From assembly GCA_020091685.1 (NCBI GenBank), contig CM034606.1, forward strand, positions 16,647,695-16,711,694: a stretch of 64,000 bases of DNA, written 5' to 3'. The position numbers and the translations under genes were made by a program. The notes under the pieces were generated by a model that saw only the letters and a program-made list of their open reading frames with translations, did not search any database and had not been told where the DNA came from. The stretch comes from Lutjanus erythropterus. Its lineage: Eukaryota; Chordata; Actinopteri; Lutjaniformes; Lutjanidae. Positions 33,101 through 48,100 of the stretch are shown here, piece by piece (the first letter of the stretch is position 1; each line of letters starts with the position of its first letter).

Positions 33101-36100
33101 GATTACACAGACTAGATCAACAAGATGACAATAGGGCACAGAGGTTCTGTTTGACTGTTGCTTGAAGAGTATTCAATACTTGATTTTATTTTATTTTATT
33201 TATTTTGAACATTTAAAAAATTTAGAAAATGAAACTTACAAAATGCAATAATGAACAGACTTTCAATGAGCAGCATAAACGAACATTTGGCGTCTGAAAA
33301 GGAGTATGAAAAAGCAGCGTGCAAAAATCAAAAGTTGAGTTTTATCTGAATTCAACTGCAGAAAATTATTCACCAACCAGTTCCAAATTGTGTTGAAACA
33401 GTTGTTCAGCGCAGAAAGTTTATGAAGCTCAAAAATACATGTTATTAGCATATAAATGATAGAAAATATTGCTGAAATGACTGATTATCTGTCCTACTGG
33501 TAGCATGTATAAGGGATACAAATGGACACCACTTGGAAAAGCAGCAGTGTCTAAAACAAGGTCACCCATAGAGTCTGACAGAGTCCTCTGTAAAAGATTG
33601 GAGGAAAAGGCTAAGGTCCCATAAGACCAAAATTAAACAATCTCCAGCATCTACAGCCATTCAGACCTCATCTGAAAATATAGTTAACGGATGTGCTTTG
33701 TTTCCACCCATTGTTTCTTTAATCTGGGCTGAGTAAAATCTATTTCCGCTGCTTTGTAGGATGATGGTGCACAGTGGTATGCTCGCTGAGGCGCTGAGTG
33801 ACTGGGGTCTGCTGGAGATGCTGCTCGGTGAACTACGTAGGAGAGCGAAGATCCTCAGGAAAGCAGGAGTCGTGTCTTCGCCTCAAATAAGTATGACGCG
33901 ACATATTTCCTTAACATGCTTCCTCAACATCTGATGTAATCGTGATTGTACAACCACTAAAAGCAGACAGAGAATGATTGTTTGACACAACAATACGTCG
34001 TTGATTGAGCAACGCACCCAGTCACAACTCAGTAACTTAACTTTCGATATGAGTCATTTTGAAATAAAACTGATGTGGACCTCAGCAGCCAAACAGCACA
34101 TCCAACTGCAAAGATTAGTCTCTGATTTTAGTTTCTGATTTTAGTTTCTCAAATGTGAATATTATTATTATTAATATTATTTAGTCTAAACTGAATATCT
34201 TTGGATTGTGCACAAAACAAGACATTTGATGATGCCATTTAAAAGACAGTGATCAACATTTGTGTTGATATTCTGATATTTTATGGACCAAACAATGAAT
34301 TGATTAATGGAGAAAATGATTGACTGATTAATCAATAATCAGTCTAGTAATTTGCACCTGACGTTCTTGTGCTCTTTAGATCCCCAGCAGCTGTCGTCTG
34401 TAGAGGACAGCGAGAGACTGCTCACCACCTGCATGCTTCAAGTTGTGTCAACGCTTACTTTGCGCTCTATCAAAAACACAGGTATACACATTCACTTCTT
34501 TTTCTTGTCCATTTTTATTAGATTACTTACTGTTTCACCATCTGCAATCATTTTCTGCACGTTTTATTTTTGTCATGGCTGGAAGCCTCTGTTGTATATT
34601 TAATTTTCGCATGTGTATTCCAGTTTCAGTGCGAGACCTTGGTATGGTTCCCTACATAAAGATCTTCCTGGACGAGGATCAGTATCGAAGTCCCACTCTG
34701 AGCATTTTGGAGCAGCTGGCTGAGATTAACCCTGAGGAGTTCATGAGCACAGCCATCGGAGCCCTGTGCTCCTCTACGCAGCAGGAACTTGGGTTGAAGC
34801 GGGACCTTTTGCAGGTACAACCAGACGCAAACTCAAAAAGTGCATCAGAAAATTATTTCCTGGATGTACATGTGATTATTTTATTTTATTATTTATTATC
34901 CTTTTCTATTCTGACTAGATGTACTCTGCATGTGTGTGTAGCACGAAGGAACTACAAGTCTCATTTTGTTGTACGACCCTGTGTTGCATGATGATAATAA
35001 ATACCTTGATACCTTATGCAGTAACAATCACAGACAACAGCACACACATGCAGAATCACTCAGATATGCAGTGATGTCAGCTGAGCTGTACATGTAGTCT
35101 TCACTCCACATCAAATCATAACAAATTGTAATGCACTTTAAACATTATAAACCAGTGAATTTATTTTCTTAGCATGTGGGACCCTGATTACATTAGAGAC
35201 AAATGCAGATTGATTTGCTAAAACAGGTTTAGCTGTTAACTCTGGACCGATTCGATTAGGTGAGCAGCCTTGTGCTGTGGCACGCTGAAGATTACCACCT
35301 CTATCAGATCAGTGAATGGGACAGAGATCTGATTAAGCCTAACTGAGTTACACACCCACTGTATGTGTCCGTTTTTATAGATGGCAGCGAGAAGATCACT
35401 TACTTGCAGATATTGTGTGCATTCAGGATGCAGGAGCGTGTGTGTGTGTGTGTGTGCGTGTTCTTTGTGCTAACATGGTTAAAGCAGGTGGCAATCAGAT
35501 TGGGTACGACCTGGGTTGGCAAGTGTTAAGAGCCATTGTGATTACTCCAGTTTCAGTTAATCACATTTCCCTCTGCGTTCTGCCTCACACATTACCTACC
35601 TGATGGATTGGGTCTCTAAATTGAATAAAGCTAATGTGATTTTGTTCACCTCCAAAAACTAGTTACCAGAAATGATTTATGATATATCTATATGTTTCAT
35701 CTATTTTTCATGACATTTTTTTTAATTGACTAGGGAGATGCTTATAAAAGCTGAGACTCTGAGCAAAGCATGTCTATCAAAATACACTCTGAAGTATAGT
35801 AAGAGTCTGTGTCACACTTTATTCAACCATACACTAATAAGATGTACCAGGCTGAAATTTGTCTCAGGTTAGACAAAAACTAGAAAGAATATGTTCTTTA
35901 CTGGACAGAATCAGACCCTTTATTCAACCCTTTATTAGACTTTATTAGAGGGTAAACAGGGACACATAACAACAGAACTGTACTGTAAACTAAGTTGTGA
36001 AATCACATATCTGCTACTTGAGACACACCTTCTTTTGCTGTCTGTGCAGTCACCAACAGACTACCTCAGCTTGGTAGATCTGGTTCCAGAGGTGGGAAGT

Positions 36101-39100
36101 AACTAAGTACAAATATTTTGTTGCTGCACTTAAGTAGATTTTTCAGGAAGCAGTATTTTTGTATTTATTTTTCTGACAACGTTTTACTTTCACTCCCTAT
36201 ATTTGAACACAAATATCTGTACTTTCTATCCCTTACATTTTCAAAACAGGCTTGTTCCTTTAGCTTTATGCATTTTATAGGAATTACTGATTATTTTGCA
36301 TCATTATGTGCCACCTTCCCAACATCAAGACATTTCAGCCTAAATGGATGGGACAATGACACACAGAAAAGACAATTTCTCTGCGTATACATCAGTGCTT
36401 ATCAAGCATAATGGACAAAACAAGACAAAAATGACAAAATACGATGAAAGATTGCATGAAAAAAAGTCAAAAAAAGATGTGATATGACAAAAAAAGATCT
36501 AACAAATATCGAAACAAAAAGTGCAACAAAATGAAAAACAACATAAAAGATGCGACAAGACAAACAACACAGACAAAACAAGATTAAAGACTATCATACA
36601 CACATTTACTTGTGTAAAGAAGTTGAAGTATCCTTAGTTGAAGTTGAAATTAAATGTCTTTAATTAGTCTAATGTGGGTCTAATAATGTGTAATAAAGAA
36701 CATTATTTGTAATTTTTGTCTAATATAATGCAAAGTACAGCTTGTTACGTCTTATTAGTGTACTGTAAAGTACGATCAGAATCTGTTATCTGTTATAATT
36801 TGTCATATGTATGATTGTGTCTGGTGAATTCACATATTTCCTGTCCACTTGGCCTGTCTGACTCCTCTCTTGTGTTTTTCAGTCTGTGCTGAAGGTGCTG
36901 GAGAGCCCAAACAGCTGGGATGCCTTCAGGAGAGCAGGAGGCTTCACAGGCCTGCTGTCTCTAGTGATCGACATGGAAGGAGCTCTGTCCGACCCTCCTC
37001 AGGGAGAAGTGTGGAAGTCACTTGGGCAACAAGCGCTGCTGGACCTCCTCCTCCTCGCTCTCCACATCCTGGCCCTGGCTGTGCACCTTCACACAGTAAA
37101 TGCACACCATTTTGAGACAGGTGGCTTTTATGAAAGACTTGGGGAAGCTCTGCTCCAGCTGGGCTGCTTCCACACTGCAAAAGAGAAGTTTGATGGAGAG
37201 GAGAGCTCGTGTACCAAGTCTGCAGAGGACAACCAGTCCCCCGGGAAGAGCTTCCACCAGTTTGTTGAGTTAGCAGGAGCCTCTGAAGCTCCGTCCTCTC
37301 CCTCTACCACACCGCAGCCCAAGCTGCCCGTCACTCTTCGGACTTGTATAAGACTGCTCTCCTACCTCGACCAGTTCGCCACAGGGACCTACTCTCCTCT
37401 GGAGTTAAACTTGGGACAGAAGCCTGAGAATGGGTGTGATGAAGATAAAGAGAAACTAAATGGACCAGCAGGGCCTGAAGGAGTTCATTCAGGGTCCCCC
37501 CCTGTCCACTTGGGATCAAGTCTGCAGTCTGTGGAGGAGACACAGGGAAGATCCAGAAACGCAGCACTCAGTATCTCCACAGTTTGCACAGAGTCTCAGT
37601 ACAGGTGGATATTTCTAACCATTTGTAGGTGGTGTTAGAATCAGCCATATTCCTCTAAGATAAATTTCCTCTACATTCATGTGATGCATGAGGTCATATG
37701 TGATCTCATGAATATCAACCCATATTTTTTTTCTTTTTTTGGCTTACAGTAGGTTCACCTGCGATCATGTCATTCTTCATCCGGGAGCAATCAGAGTTAT
37801 AATGGCGCTTCTTCCGTCAGTGTTTACTCCTGAGGACCCACAGGTACCTTTCCAGACTGGAACCATTGACATAAATAAAGACAGAAAATGTGTCTCTACC
37901 ATTTGGAGGCACGGTCTGTTACAGTATGACTTATACTGCAGCCAGTCACCAGGAGATGATGGAGATGTTTTGGCTTCAGTTTTGGGGAGCTGTCATGATG
38001 TCCATCTTTATATATGTCAGTGACTGGAACACCCTCTAAATGTTGCATGCTATTTAAGACGTTATACAGTCCCTCCAGGAATTTGTGATGTTGCGATTGC
38101 AGCAATTCATGCATATTCAACCATTCTCTGTGAGTTCTTCAAGACCATGCAAGTTTGTCCAGTCACAGCAACTTTTCTTTTATATTTTTTTAATTAAGTA
38201 AGTTTGAGCTCCAAAAAGGGTCTGCTTCTTTGTGGAATACCCCCCAGTTGGACTTTTTCATGTACAAATAAAGCATATTTTGTTAGAATTTTGGCACAAT
38301 CACAGCTTGTTTATTTGCAATTTTCACTTGCTCCAGCTGTTTAGTTGCAAAATAAGCCTAAAAACATTGCATCACTTTTTTTTTTTTAGAAAAGCTGCTG
38401 TGAAATCAGGCATTTTAGGCCACAACAATCCCAAAAAGAATCATGTGAAATCCTGGAGGGACTGTAAAATAGCTCCCCAGGATAAGACAAATGTATTTCT
38501 CTCTCCCAGCTCTCAATGGAGGTCCAGTTCTCGCTGGCGCACCACATCCAGGCCATGGTCAAATCTGAACGAAACCGCCAGGTGATGTGTGAAGGGAGGC
38601 TGGTCTCCACACTCCTGGCCCACTGTCACAGCATGTTACTGGCTCCAAACCACCCGTTACATCTACCTGTTACGCGCATCCTGGAGAAGCTCTCGTCTCA
38701 GGCCATCACACATGCAGACTTCAGGTGAAATGGTGTCAGACACATGGATGTATTTACTGTACTGAAGATGAAGAGGCTGTTGTACTACAATATTCTGTCT
38801 GACATCTGTTTTTTATTTTCTCCTCCTCAGAAAGTTCCTTTGTTTAGGAGACCCTCTCATGTGTTTGGCCGAGAAAACAGCCATGCAGTCACAACCAGAA
38901 TGTCACCCACCAGTCAAAGCGCCTGTTTCAAATGGTGCAGTCTTATTTTTTTTTTTTTTTATAATAACATAATCTTTCAGTTGTTTTATGTCTGCTTTCT
39001 ACTGATGTATGATACATTCAACCCCCTCGTTCTTTAATTTGGTCTTGTTTTTGTGTTGTCTAAACCAGGTCACAGTACAGAGACAGCTGCCTCATCGGGA

Positions 39101-42100
39101 TCTCCAGTAAAGACGCTGAAGCGGACCTTCAGCTTGTTAAAGTCCACAACTCGCAGTGAGCCGTCTGTTGGTTCTGCGATCCCGGTCCACCAGATCATCA
39201 GTCTGGTGTCCATGACGTCACCACGCACCTTCAGACCACACAGAGTCTCCTCCTCACCTGCCTTTGTAGAGTTTGACATGAGTGAGAGTGGATACGGGTG
39301 AGTCCCTGTTTTACTGGGCTTCTGTTGATCTGATCCTTGAATCTGGAGAAATGAATATTTAAGGCTGCAGCTAATGATTATTTTCATTGTTAATTAATCT
39401 GTTGATTATTTTCTTGACTGATCAATTAGTTGTTTGGTCTATAAAGTGTCAGAAAATGAAAAAAAAAAGTCGGTCAGTGTTTTACAGAGCCCAAGATGAT
39501 GTTCTCAAATGTAATGATTTTTTTTTCTTTTCAATTTTTCAATTAAAAAATTTTAAGAACACATTTTATTTCTTGCTTTGCAGCTGCCTTTTCCTGCCGT
39601 CTCTGGCCACAGTGAAAGGAGTGACCGCAGATTCAATCTCCACAGGTGGAATTGGAGGAGGTATGTGACGAGTCTAAATGTTAAATACTCACATGTTTGT
39701 GAGTAAAGAAGAATATAATGTCTGATTGTCTCCCTCTCATGTTTCAGACTGCCGGGGTTTTCCCCCAGCAGCTGGCCTCTCATTCTGCTGCTGGTTCCAG
39801 ATCAACAGGTTCAGTTCGGCCTGTGATTCCCACCCGATCCGTCTGCTGTCAGTGGTGCGCCACATGTCCCGCACTGAACAACAGTACATCTGTCTGTCTA
39901 TCTCCTTCTCGGCCTACGACGGCTGTCTGGTCATCTCCACAGAGGAGGAAGCATTCACATACCTTGGTAAGAGTGATTAAAGTTTTGTTAATAAGATAAC
40001 AAAATCCAGGAAGTCTTGCTTAAGATTTCTTTATGAACTTTAGTCATTATTTGCCCCTGGTGATCTTTTGAACATTTGTTGACTGACAGTAAGTTTTTTT
40101 GAGCTTTCTTTGTTTGTTCACAACTGTCAGCTGTTCCTTATCAGTTGTGTTTACAGTGGGACTGGACATCATTGACTGAATGTCTGTTTGATAGATATGA
40201 TGGAGCCAGAAGTTTGCACTCCCACATCTTTACCTACCTCGCTGAGGTTCCGCTGCTCCAGCATGCTGGTCCCAGGTCAGTGGCACCATCTGGCTGTGGT
40301 CATGGCCAAAGACGTGAAGAAAAGCTGTATGGTCTCCGCCTACTTCAATGGCAGGGCGGTGGGGACAGGAAAGGTATGGCAAGAGGACAGCGACTCATGA
40401 TTGACCTGAAGTCTAACGTGGTGTTTATGTATTAATGCATCATGGCCTCTGTATTTTCTGTCAGATGAGGTACATTCAGCCATTCCCTGGTCAGTATGTC
40501 TCCATGGATCCCACAGCTGTGATTGATGTGTACGGGCTGATAGGAACACCAGCTTTCTGGAAGGAACACGCTTCTCTGGTGTGGCGAGTGGGCCCTGCTT
40601 ACCTGCTTGAAGAGGCTCTGAGCCCTGAGGCTATGGGTGTCATATACACACAAGGCACTGCCTACACGGGCAACTTCCTGGCTCTGCACAACACAGGTGA
40701 GTCACAAGTTGTTGTGCAAGAATTGCACCAGATTTAAGCAGAGGGTGTCTTGTTTACTTCCCTGTAAATGTATTACACTGTGATTTATAAGAACAAGGTT
40801 CTCATGGGTGCTGGAAATCCCCGAAAACACTTAACAAGTGCTTGAAACTGCTTGAAATTGTTTTAGTAAAAGAAATAAATTAAATCAGGGAGAGGCTTTT
40901 GCTTTTCGCAGAAAATGAAGACACCTCAGCTTGAACCTCACTTGCCACTTTGAATTTGCATGGGTGCTATGCTTAGTTTGATCTGTCAGTCTTTGCTGAT
41001 GTGCGCCCTCTGATGGAACAGTGAGTGGGATAGAACAGACAACGACACGCCACGAGGTTGCTGTTTCAGTGACCGTTAAACAAAAAATGTTAAAAAAAAG
41101 ATCGCAAGACTTTCAGCTCTCCTTGTACTTAACCAGTTGCTTCTGCTTGAGGTAGTAAATTAGTTTGTTGTTTTACTTCCTTTTGTTGTTACAGGCTTCT
41201 TATACTTCTTACATATTACTGTGGCTTATTGTGCATCTTTTGCAGCCAAACCACTTCCACATTTCCGAAGTCGCTTCCCTTTTTGAAGCCAACTCCTCCA
41301 CTTTAGTATTGTCATTATGATTCATTTATGTTGTAATATTGCCAATATCACAATATGAATTTTTCATGCAAAAAAACGATATATTGTGAAAGATACAGTA
41401 TGACACAACCATATTTGTCACCCTTCTGTAAAATTCTATCACAAAACATAATTTTGATTGTTCATAGCACAATGACACCTGATTTAATATGATTAAATGA
41501 GATCAGGCCTAATCATTTTTGGCATAAATACGTTTTTTACCAGAAAAGCTGAAAATGCACCTTGAAAATGCTTGAAAAGTGCTTGAATTTGACTTTGGAA
41601 AAGGTATATCAACACTGTAAGTAACTAATGACCCTAGAACAAGGTAAGGTTGTTTCTAGATGTGTTAGGGATGTAGTTTTGATCAAACAATCTTCTTTTT
41701 TTCTTTTTTTGTGTTTTGTTTGTCTTCCCCCATGTCTCGGCATGCAGGAAATTATGTTGTCATGGTGCTTGTTGCATGCATGCGCAATTTTCTCCGCAGA
41801 GCAGATGATGTGCTTCGATACAGGAGTATCTTACATACTGATGCAGTTGTATAACTATTGAATACTTCAAATTCTTACAACTTGTGTATTATGCAAGGAC
41901 AAGTGAAATATAGAATTATCAATCAATGAAATACATGGATTATACAACTAGTTTCTCCTACTAGTGATAGACTTGACCCACCTGTGTTGTGTCATCTGTC
42001 TGTTTGTGTCCAGGTGTTGATCCAGATGCTGAGTCGGTCCCTCTCAGGCTGGTTCCTGAGGAGAGGATCTCATTTGGCATCAATGCAGCGATTTCTACCT

Positions 42101-45100
42101 TAACGACTGTGGCGCAGATCAGAGAGGACTACAATGAGGTCGACTGCAGGCTGATTGCTAAAGAGGTGAGTCCAAGTTGAACCGATGTGTTTGTAGTTTT
42201 GGTACAGGGTAGTAATAATTGTATGTAATTACAGATGGGAATAACATCTCGGGATCACTCCACTCCTGTGCTTCTCGCTCGAAACATCAGCCAGCACCTG
42301 AGTGGTACAGCTCGCACCATAGGAGCGGCCCTGGTTGGACATTATGGTAAATAAACTGTTGTTTTTTGTATTTTTGTTTGCACTGTCACGCTTGTTAAGC
42401 ACACGGTCTCTTCCTTCTAGGTGTGCGTACATTCACCCCCAGCAGTGCCTCCAATGGTTTCCTGTATGTTGGTGGACCTGCAGTTGTTCTGAGTCTAGTT
42501 GCGATGGCTCCAGATGATAGCTCTCTGTACGCAGCTGTTAAAGTTCTTCTCTCTGTGCTGGAGACCAACTCTGCCATGCAGCAGGAAATGAACCGCATCA
42601 ATGGATACAAGGTCTGTTTAAGGCCTGTCCTAAAATCACTGGAGTAGCACATCATGTATAAACAGACATCAAGATCTGTTATCTAACTGTTGTGATCTGT
42701 TCTCATACATCATTTGATCTCCTTATAGCTGCTAGCTTTCCTGCTGAAGATGAAGAGCAACCTGATCAGCCACAGAACCTTTCAGCTGGTTCTGTATCTC
42801 TCGAGCTCAGTGGACCTGAGCTCCGGGTCTGGTTACCTGAAGAACATTCCTGCTTTTCAGGCCCTGCTGTGTGACCTGGAGGTAAGCATCCAAATTTTAA
42901 CAGAAACGTTTAGTGGGTGCAGGAAATCGATCATTTTTATGTTCATCCAGTATTTATTCAGTGGAGAAATTGGACCTTTTGACAAAATACGTTTTTTTTC
43001 TGTACCTTTTACATATATGATATTTTTTGTATCATATTTGATATGTCAGGAATTTATGAAAATTAATTGATCGCAGTATTTTTTTATTTTAGAAACAAAA
43101 ATATTGTTCATTGCTTTTGAAAAATTTGGCACATTTCAATTGGTTTGGTTCCTTTTTTTTACCTTCAGGTTGGCAAAAACAGCTTGATCAACATAATTGA
43201 TCAATACATGCAAAAACATACATAGAAGTGCTCACTTGCTAATAATTGTTTGTAACATCCAAGTAATTATAATGATGGTTCCATAAAAACAAACATACAA
43301 ATATCTCAAACTCTAAATTTGTCTCAAGATGAAATTTCAGCCTTTAATTAGTTTATTTAGCGGCGTGTTACGACGCTGGCTCAAGGGAAGCAACCAGAAA
43401 GATAAAACAAAGCTGGTTAAGCCAAATTATATATTTATTAAGTAAATAAAAGAAAAGTGTGAGGAGGGATTCTGCTCCTGCAGAGTCTGCTGGCTGAGAG
43501 AGAGTGTGAAAGGTGGAAGAAGGGCCTTTTGTAGAGGGCGTCAGGTGCAGCTGCTCAGAGGGAGGAGTTGGTTAAATGTGAGTCTCCTGACACAAAAAAC
43601 AGAAGCCAAGCACACAAAAAATACCCTGGTCGTAAGACATGTCTCAGATGTCTTTTACTTTAGGAAACTACTGATCATATTGATGTTGTAAAGGTCTCAG
43701 AAACTCATGTATCGGGTATGACACAAATGGTATTACAGGGTTAATGCATCTGGAAGCTAATCATCAGGTTTTTGTGCCCTCTCACCCATTTTTTTCAGGC
43801 GTGGGAGAAAACTACAGATAACCTGGACCTCTCAGTTCTGAACCACTTCGCTGAAATCCTGAAATCCTCAAGGTAACTTCCTCAATTTATCAGCGTGGGA
43901 CCAGACCACACAGAATACGTTGTAGCGTTAATCTAATTTACTATTTACTCACATGGCCAATAGGTTACATGACACAACAAAAGGGGGTCTTGTTCAAGAT
44001 CGACGAAAGACTTTATCGGCTGTTCTGTCAACATCTGCAGCAGCCTGTCATCAATATCACGGAAATGTACAGCTGAAATAGTCAAGGGAACGTTCAACAG
44101 AATCAGTCACAGCGGCTGAAGAGAGGAGCATGACTGAACGTGTGCATGGATTGCTGAATTAGATTTTCTGTCTGTGGGAACAGATTGTGATTGATATTAA
44201 CGCTCTCTCTGTTTCTCTCTCTGTTTTCTCTGTAGTGACAGCAGGAATGCAGCGGACATGCACAGTATGGGCCTCCTGCCAAAGCTGCTGTTCAAGCTCT
44301 CTGATCCCACTGTGACCGTTCAGAAGGTTAAGATCATTTCTGACATCATCACATCCCTCCTGAAAGCTCACTTCACCCCTCTGGACATCAGCAGGTACAG
44401 TCTGGGAAAACAGCAGCAGTTTTCACACAAAATATCACATAAACCATAATTCCACAACATAGTATGGCTTGACTCTACTTGCCTTTGGTACCTTGACTTC
44501 ATCTTTAGTACTCCCTCAGCGTACGCGGGGCAGATTGTCATAGCGACAGTATGATTTAGAGCAGCCATACGTCACATCCCTGTCTTGAGGGTGACCATGC
44601 TCCCCTTTGGGTGTAGATAAGCACTGTAAAAGTGGCCAGTCAGTATGTGTATGTGTCAAACACTTCATCAGAGGTTAGTTAATGATGTTACTGAGTAAAT
44701 GGCGTGTGCTGATTGTGCCTGTAAATCGAACTGAATCAGAAAAAAAGTCTAGTCTAACCCCAGTGTCCCCCCTCATGGACTCACAGACTTTGAGTTGAGT
44801 CCATAAAGCCTGAGGGCTGTCTCATTGTCAAATCGCTGAATGCATGAGGGCTGTCTTGCCAACTATTTCAAGCCCTGGAGCTAAAAAATAAAAAGCAACT
44901 ACAACCGCAGAAGAAGAATTATGTTCACATTTTAAGTGTATGATGCTGTCTTGAGTCTGAGTCTTTTACACTGTTGACCTGGATTAATGCTACTAATAAA
45001 AATATTAAAACAACCAAATTATTACATTTTATTGGACTATTAAAGAATACTTTTATAAGCATAGCATAGCTCCTTTAAGGAACAGGGTAGTACGTAATGT

Positions 45101-48100
45101 GTGTTTGGTGTGCAAGTGAGGGAGAGAGCTTAAGCAGAAGACTGAGGGTGCTGCTCATAATGGAGCAGAAACTTAAACGTAGCAGTTGTCAGTCTGGCAG
45201 TAAATGCACAGTACAGGTTACAGTGTCAGTTAATAAACTCTGCTGCTTCTCAAGATCAAGAAAAGTCTTGTCTGTTATTTCCCATGTGCTGGAAATGTGA
45301 AGGCAGTTACCCCTGAAGTAAGCTGATCAGAAAATGTTAACATCAAGCTAATGCTAATGCTGTACCTTTACAGCATTAGCTCTGGTGCGAATGTATGTGT
45401 TTCAGATTCTTTGTAATCCAGCCTTGAACTGCAGTGTCTTTTTGGTAAAATAAATCCATGATGGCCAATCAGAGGCCGTGTTCCTGACTGGTCTCGAATG
45501 CACTGCACAATAGAAAAGCATGAAACTGACCCTTCAAAATAAAATTTGCTGTGATGACGGTAGTGAGCTCAGCCCTGCAGTATGTGTAACATGGCTGGTA
45601 ATGCGGTTATCGTCACAGCTCTAGTTGCTGTGCCTGTTTGTCTGCGGTTGTTACTTTATCTGTCCTGCTGCAAGTTTGTACTAGTTTGTTCTGTTGTTGT
45701 ATTACCTGGTGTTGTTGTCTGTTTGCTACCTGCCTGTGCTTGTATGTTAGACTGCATGTCACTAATGTAATGCTTATTTTTGCATGTAATGTTGTCTGCA
45801 TCGCTGTCTTAACTTTTGATGCCCCTTTTAGCCCCTCCTTACTCACAAGTCCTTTACAAGGCCACTGCTGTAAATTTGAATTTGTTCTTGATGACTTGCT
45901 TGGGTAAATAAAGTCAAAATAAAAATAAGTTGACTTAAGCTGTACCATGCAATGGAAATGCTGCTAAAAGTTTTTTTGAAATAGTTCTTTAATTAAAATG
46001 TGTCCTTTTATTTGGTCAGACTTGGACTCTTCCTGGTCTACACACTCCCCCATCTCAGTAACACAAACGAAGGCAACAGCATACCTGACAGTGATCTTTC
46101 ACAGGATACTCCAGGTATACTTATAACATATAACGCACAACATCCTACAGATGTAACAGGTTGTTACGGATACTGACCCGAACTTGTCTCATCTGCGCTG
46201 TAGCTCAAAGTTCTGACCCAGCCAGCCTCATCTGGATCCGCAACCAGATGTTACTCTCTCTTTGCGAAATCCTCAACTCTGACGGCCTTCTAATAAACGA
46301 GTGAGTAGCATCTGTGAACGCTTAGCTAAACCAAAACTGGAATGAAAACATACTTTCCCAGTATTTCATGTGCTGTAATATCGTGGCAGAAACATTAACT
46401 GAATTAGTCCGTCATGTTCTTGTTCCCCATCAGTCAGCAGAAGGCCTTATTTGATGCCCTGGGCAGTGATTGGTTCCTGCTCTTCCTTCAGCCTCACCTT
46501 CACGCCTCCACCTTGAAACTGGGCCTCGTCCTGCTCACACACTTTCTGTGGAGTCCCAGTCAGCAGAGCAGCTTCAGGGAGGGGGTGCTTCCAGCTACGC
46601 TCATAGACGGCATGGAGGAACCTTTTGCTGTCATGGGTACTTTAAGTTAAATAATTTCTCACAGAAAAGGCAGGGGAATTGTTTAATGTCATTTTGCCCT
46701 TTTTCATTGGAGCCGTATTGTGAAAATACAAAGTTATTCAGATACTTTGATGCCCAACTCTGATATTTAAATTGATTAAATGTTGGTAATGTTGGCAACA
46801 TGCAGTTCAGCATAATAAACAGCACTTAGATTATCACTTAACATGCACACATACACCTCATCATGACTTGAATATGATATTTAATATGGAAATTATAGTT
46901 TTAGTAATGTGATTGAACATGTCAAATTTGAGATTTAAGTATATTAGAATATTTTGAGTGTCTTACTTTCATCAAAAATCATCTTCCATCATTGATTTCT
47001 TGTCACCAGACAACCTTCGAGCCCTCTCTTGGTCTCACGAGTGCTCCAGCGCTATGTGTCCAGGTTTTGATGTTCTTCAAGGGCTGCTGATCAGACACTC
47101 TCACCTGCCTCAGGTGTATGAAGCCCTGGCTGCCCTGCTGCTGGGGAAGAAGGCCAGTCACACTGCAGAAGGAGAGGTGAGCAGTTTTATGTTGTGTAAA
47201 TCATCCTCTTCATCATTCATGTCATAATCAAGGCATCGATGTCATGTACTTTTATTATTCAACACAGGGTTATACATTGAAATGAGGGTTGCAGTTCCTC
47301 TGATGTATTTGCATCGGGTTAATTGTAAGAAGCAGCAACACGTTGATGATCATAATATCTTCACATTAAAAGTTTGACATCTGGGAGACATTTTCTGTCC
47401 ATTTTGACTGTGTTTGAACACAAAGCATCATTGCTGTAAACACAGAGTCCTCCTCCTGTTGTCCTGCTTGGAGTCTTGTGTGTTATATCCTGTCAGTTTG
47501 GAGTACGATCCGCCCGTCAGGTGCGACAGCCTGATCCGGGATGTTGTGGAGCAGGTCTCTCTGTGTGGACACTGCAGTCTAGGAGCAGCCTTAAGTCCAA
47601 GCTGGGTTAGCACAGCTCTTGTCCCCACTCACGTCTTCTTGGGCTGCGGTGGCGTATCCAGCTGATATAACTACACGCATTGTTGATCATCTCAAAGTCC
47701 GCTGGTCTTTAATCCAAACCCCACACCTCCTTTTCCAATGTTTACGAGTATAACTCTGTCATAGCTTATGTGTATTTCAGCAATAAAGCCAAAAAGTTTG
47801 AAGGAGCTTATGGTTAACACCATTATTAGCATGACAGTGATGCGGAGTTAAGCATCACTGAAGTTTATACAACAGATTTCCAACAAACTAAATAGATATA
47901 ATTAAAATGTATTCATGTTGTTGGGCAATTTGCTCTCAAAATAAAAAAAATGCTAGTATTATCTCTGATTGCCTGGAAACACTAATAACTGGAAAACAAT
48001 TAGTCACGTCAGTAGACCTCCAATGTAATGAAAGCTAGTTTACTGCTCCAGCAAGACATAGCAACAGACACGATTTCCAGTCCCTGTTGAGTCAACCAGC

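Noticed and set aside
36944-37567. Several minus-strand open frames opposite wdfy4 exon 14
   Set aside because: They are antisense shadows of a long coding exon whose plus-strand frame matches the WDFY family.
43365-43640. Block bounded by 'ttacgacg' and 'ggtcgtaa', considered as a small TIR element or solo LTR fossil
   Set aside because: The matching ends are only about 7 bp, no second copy is in the window and no target duplication is evident, so the class cannot be assigned.
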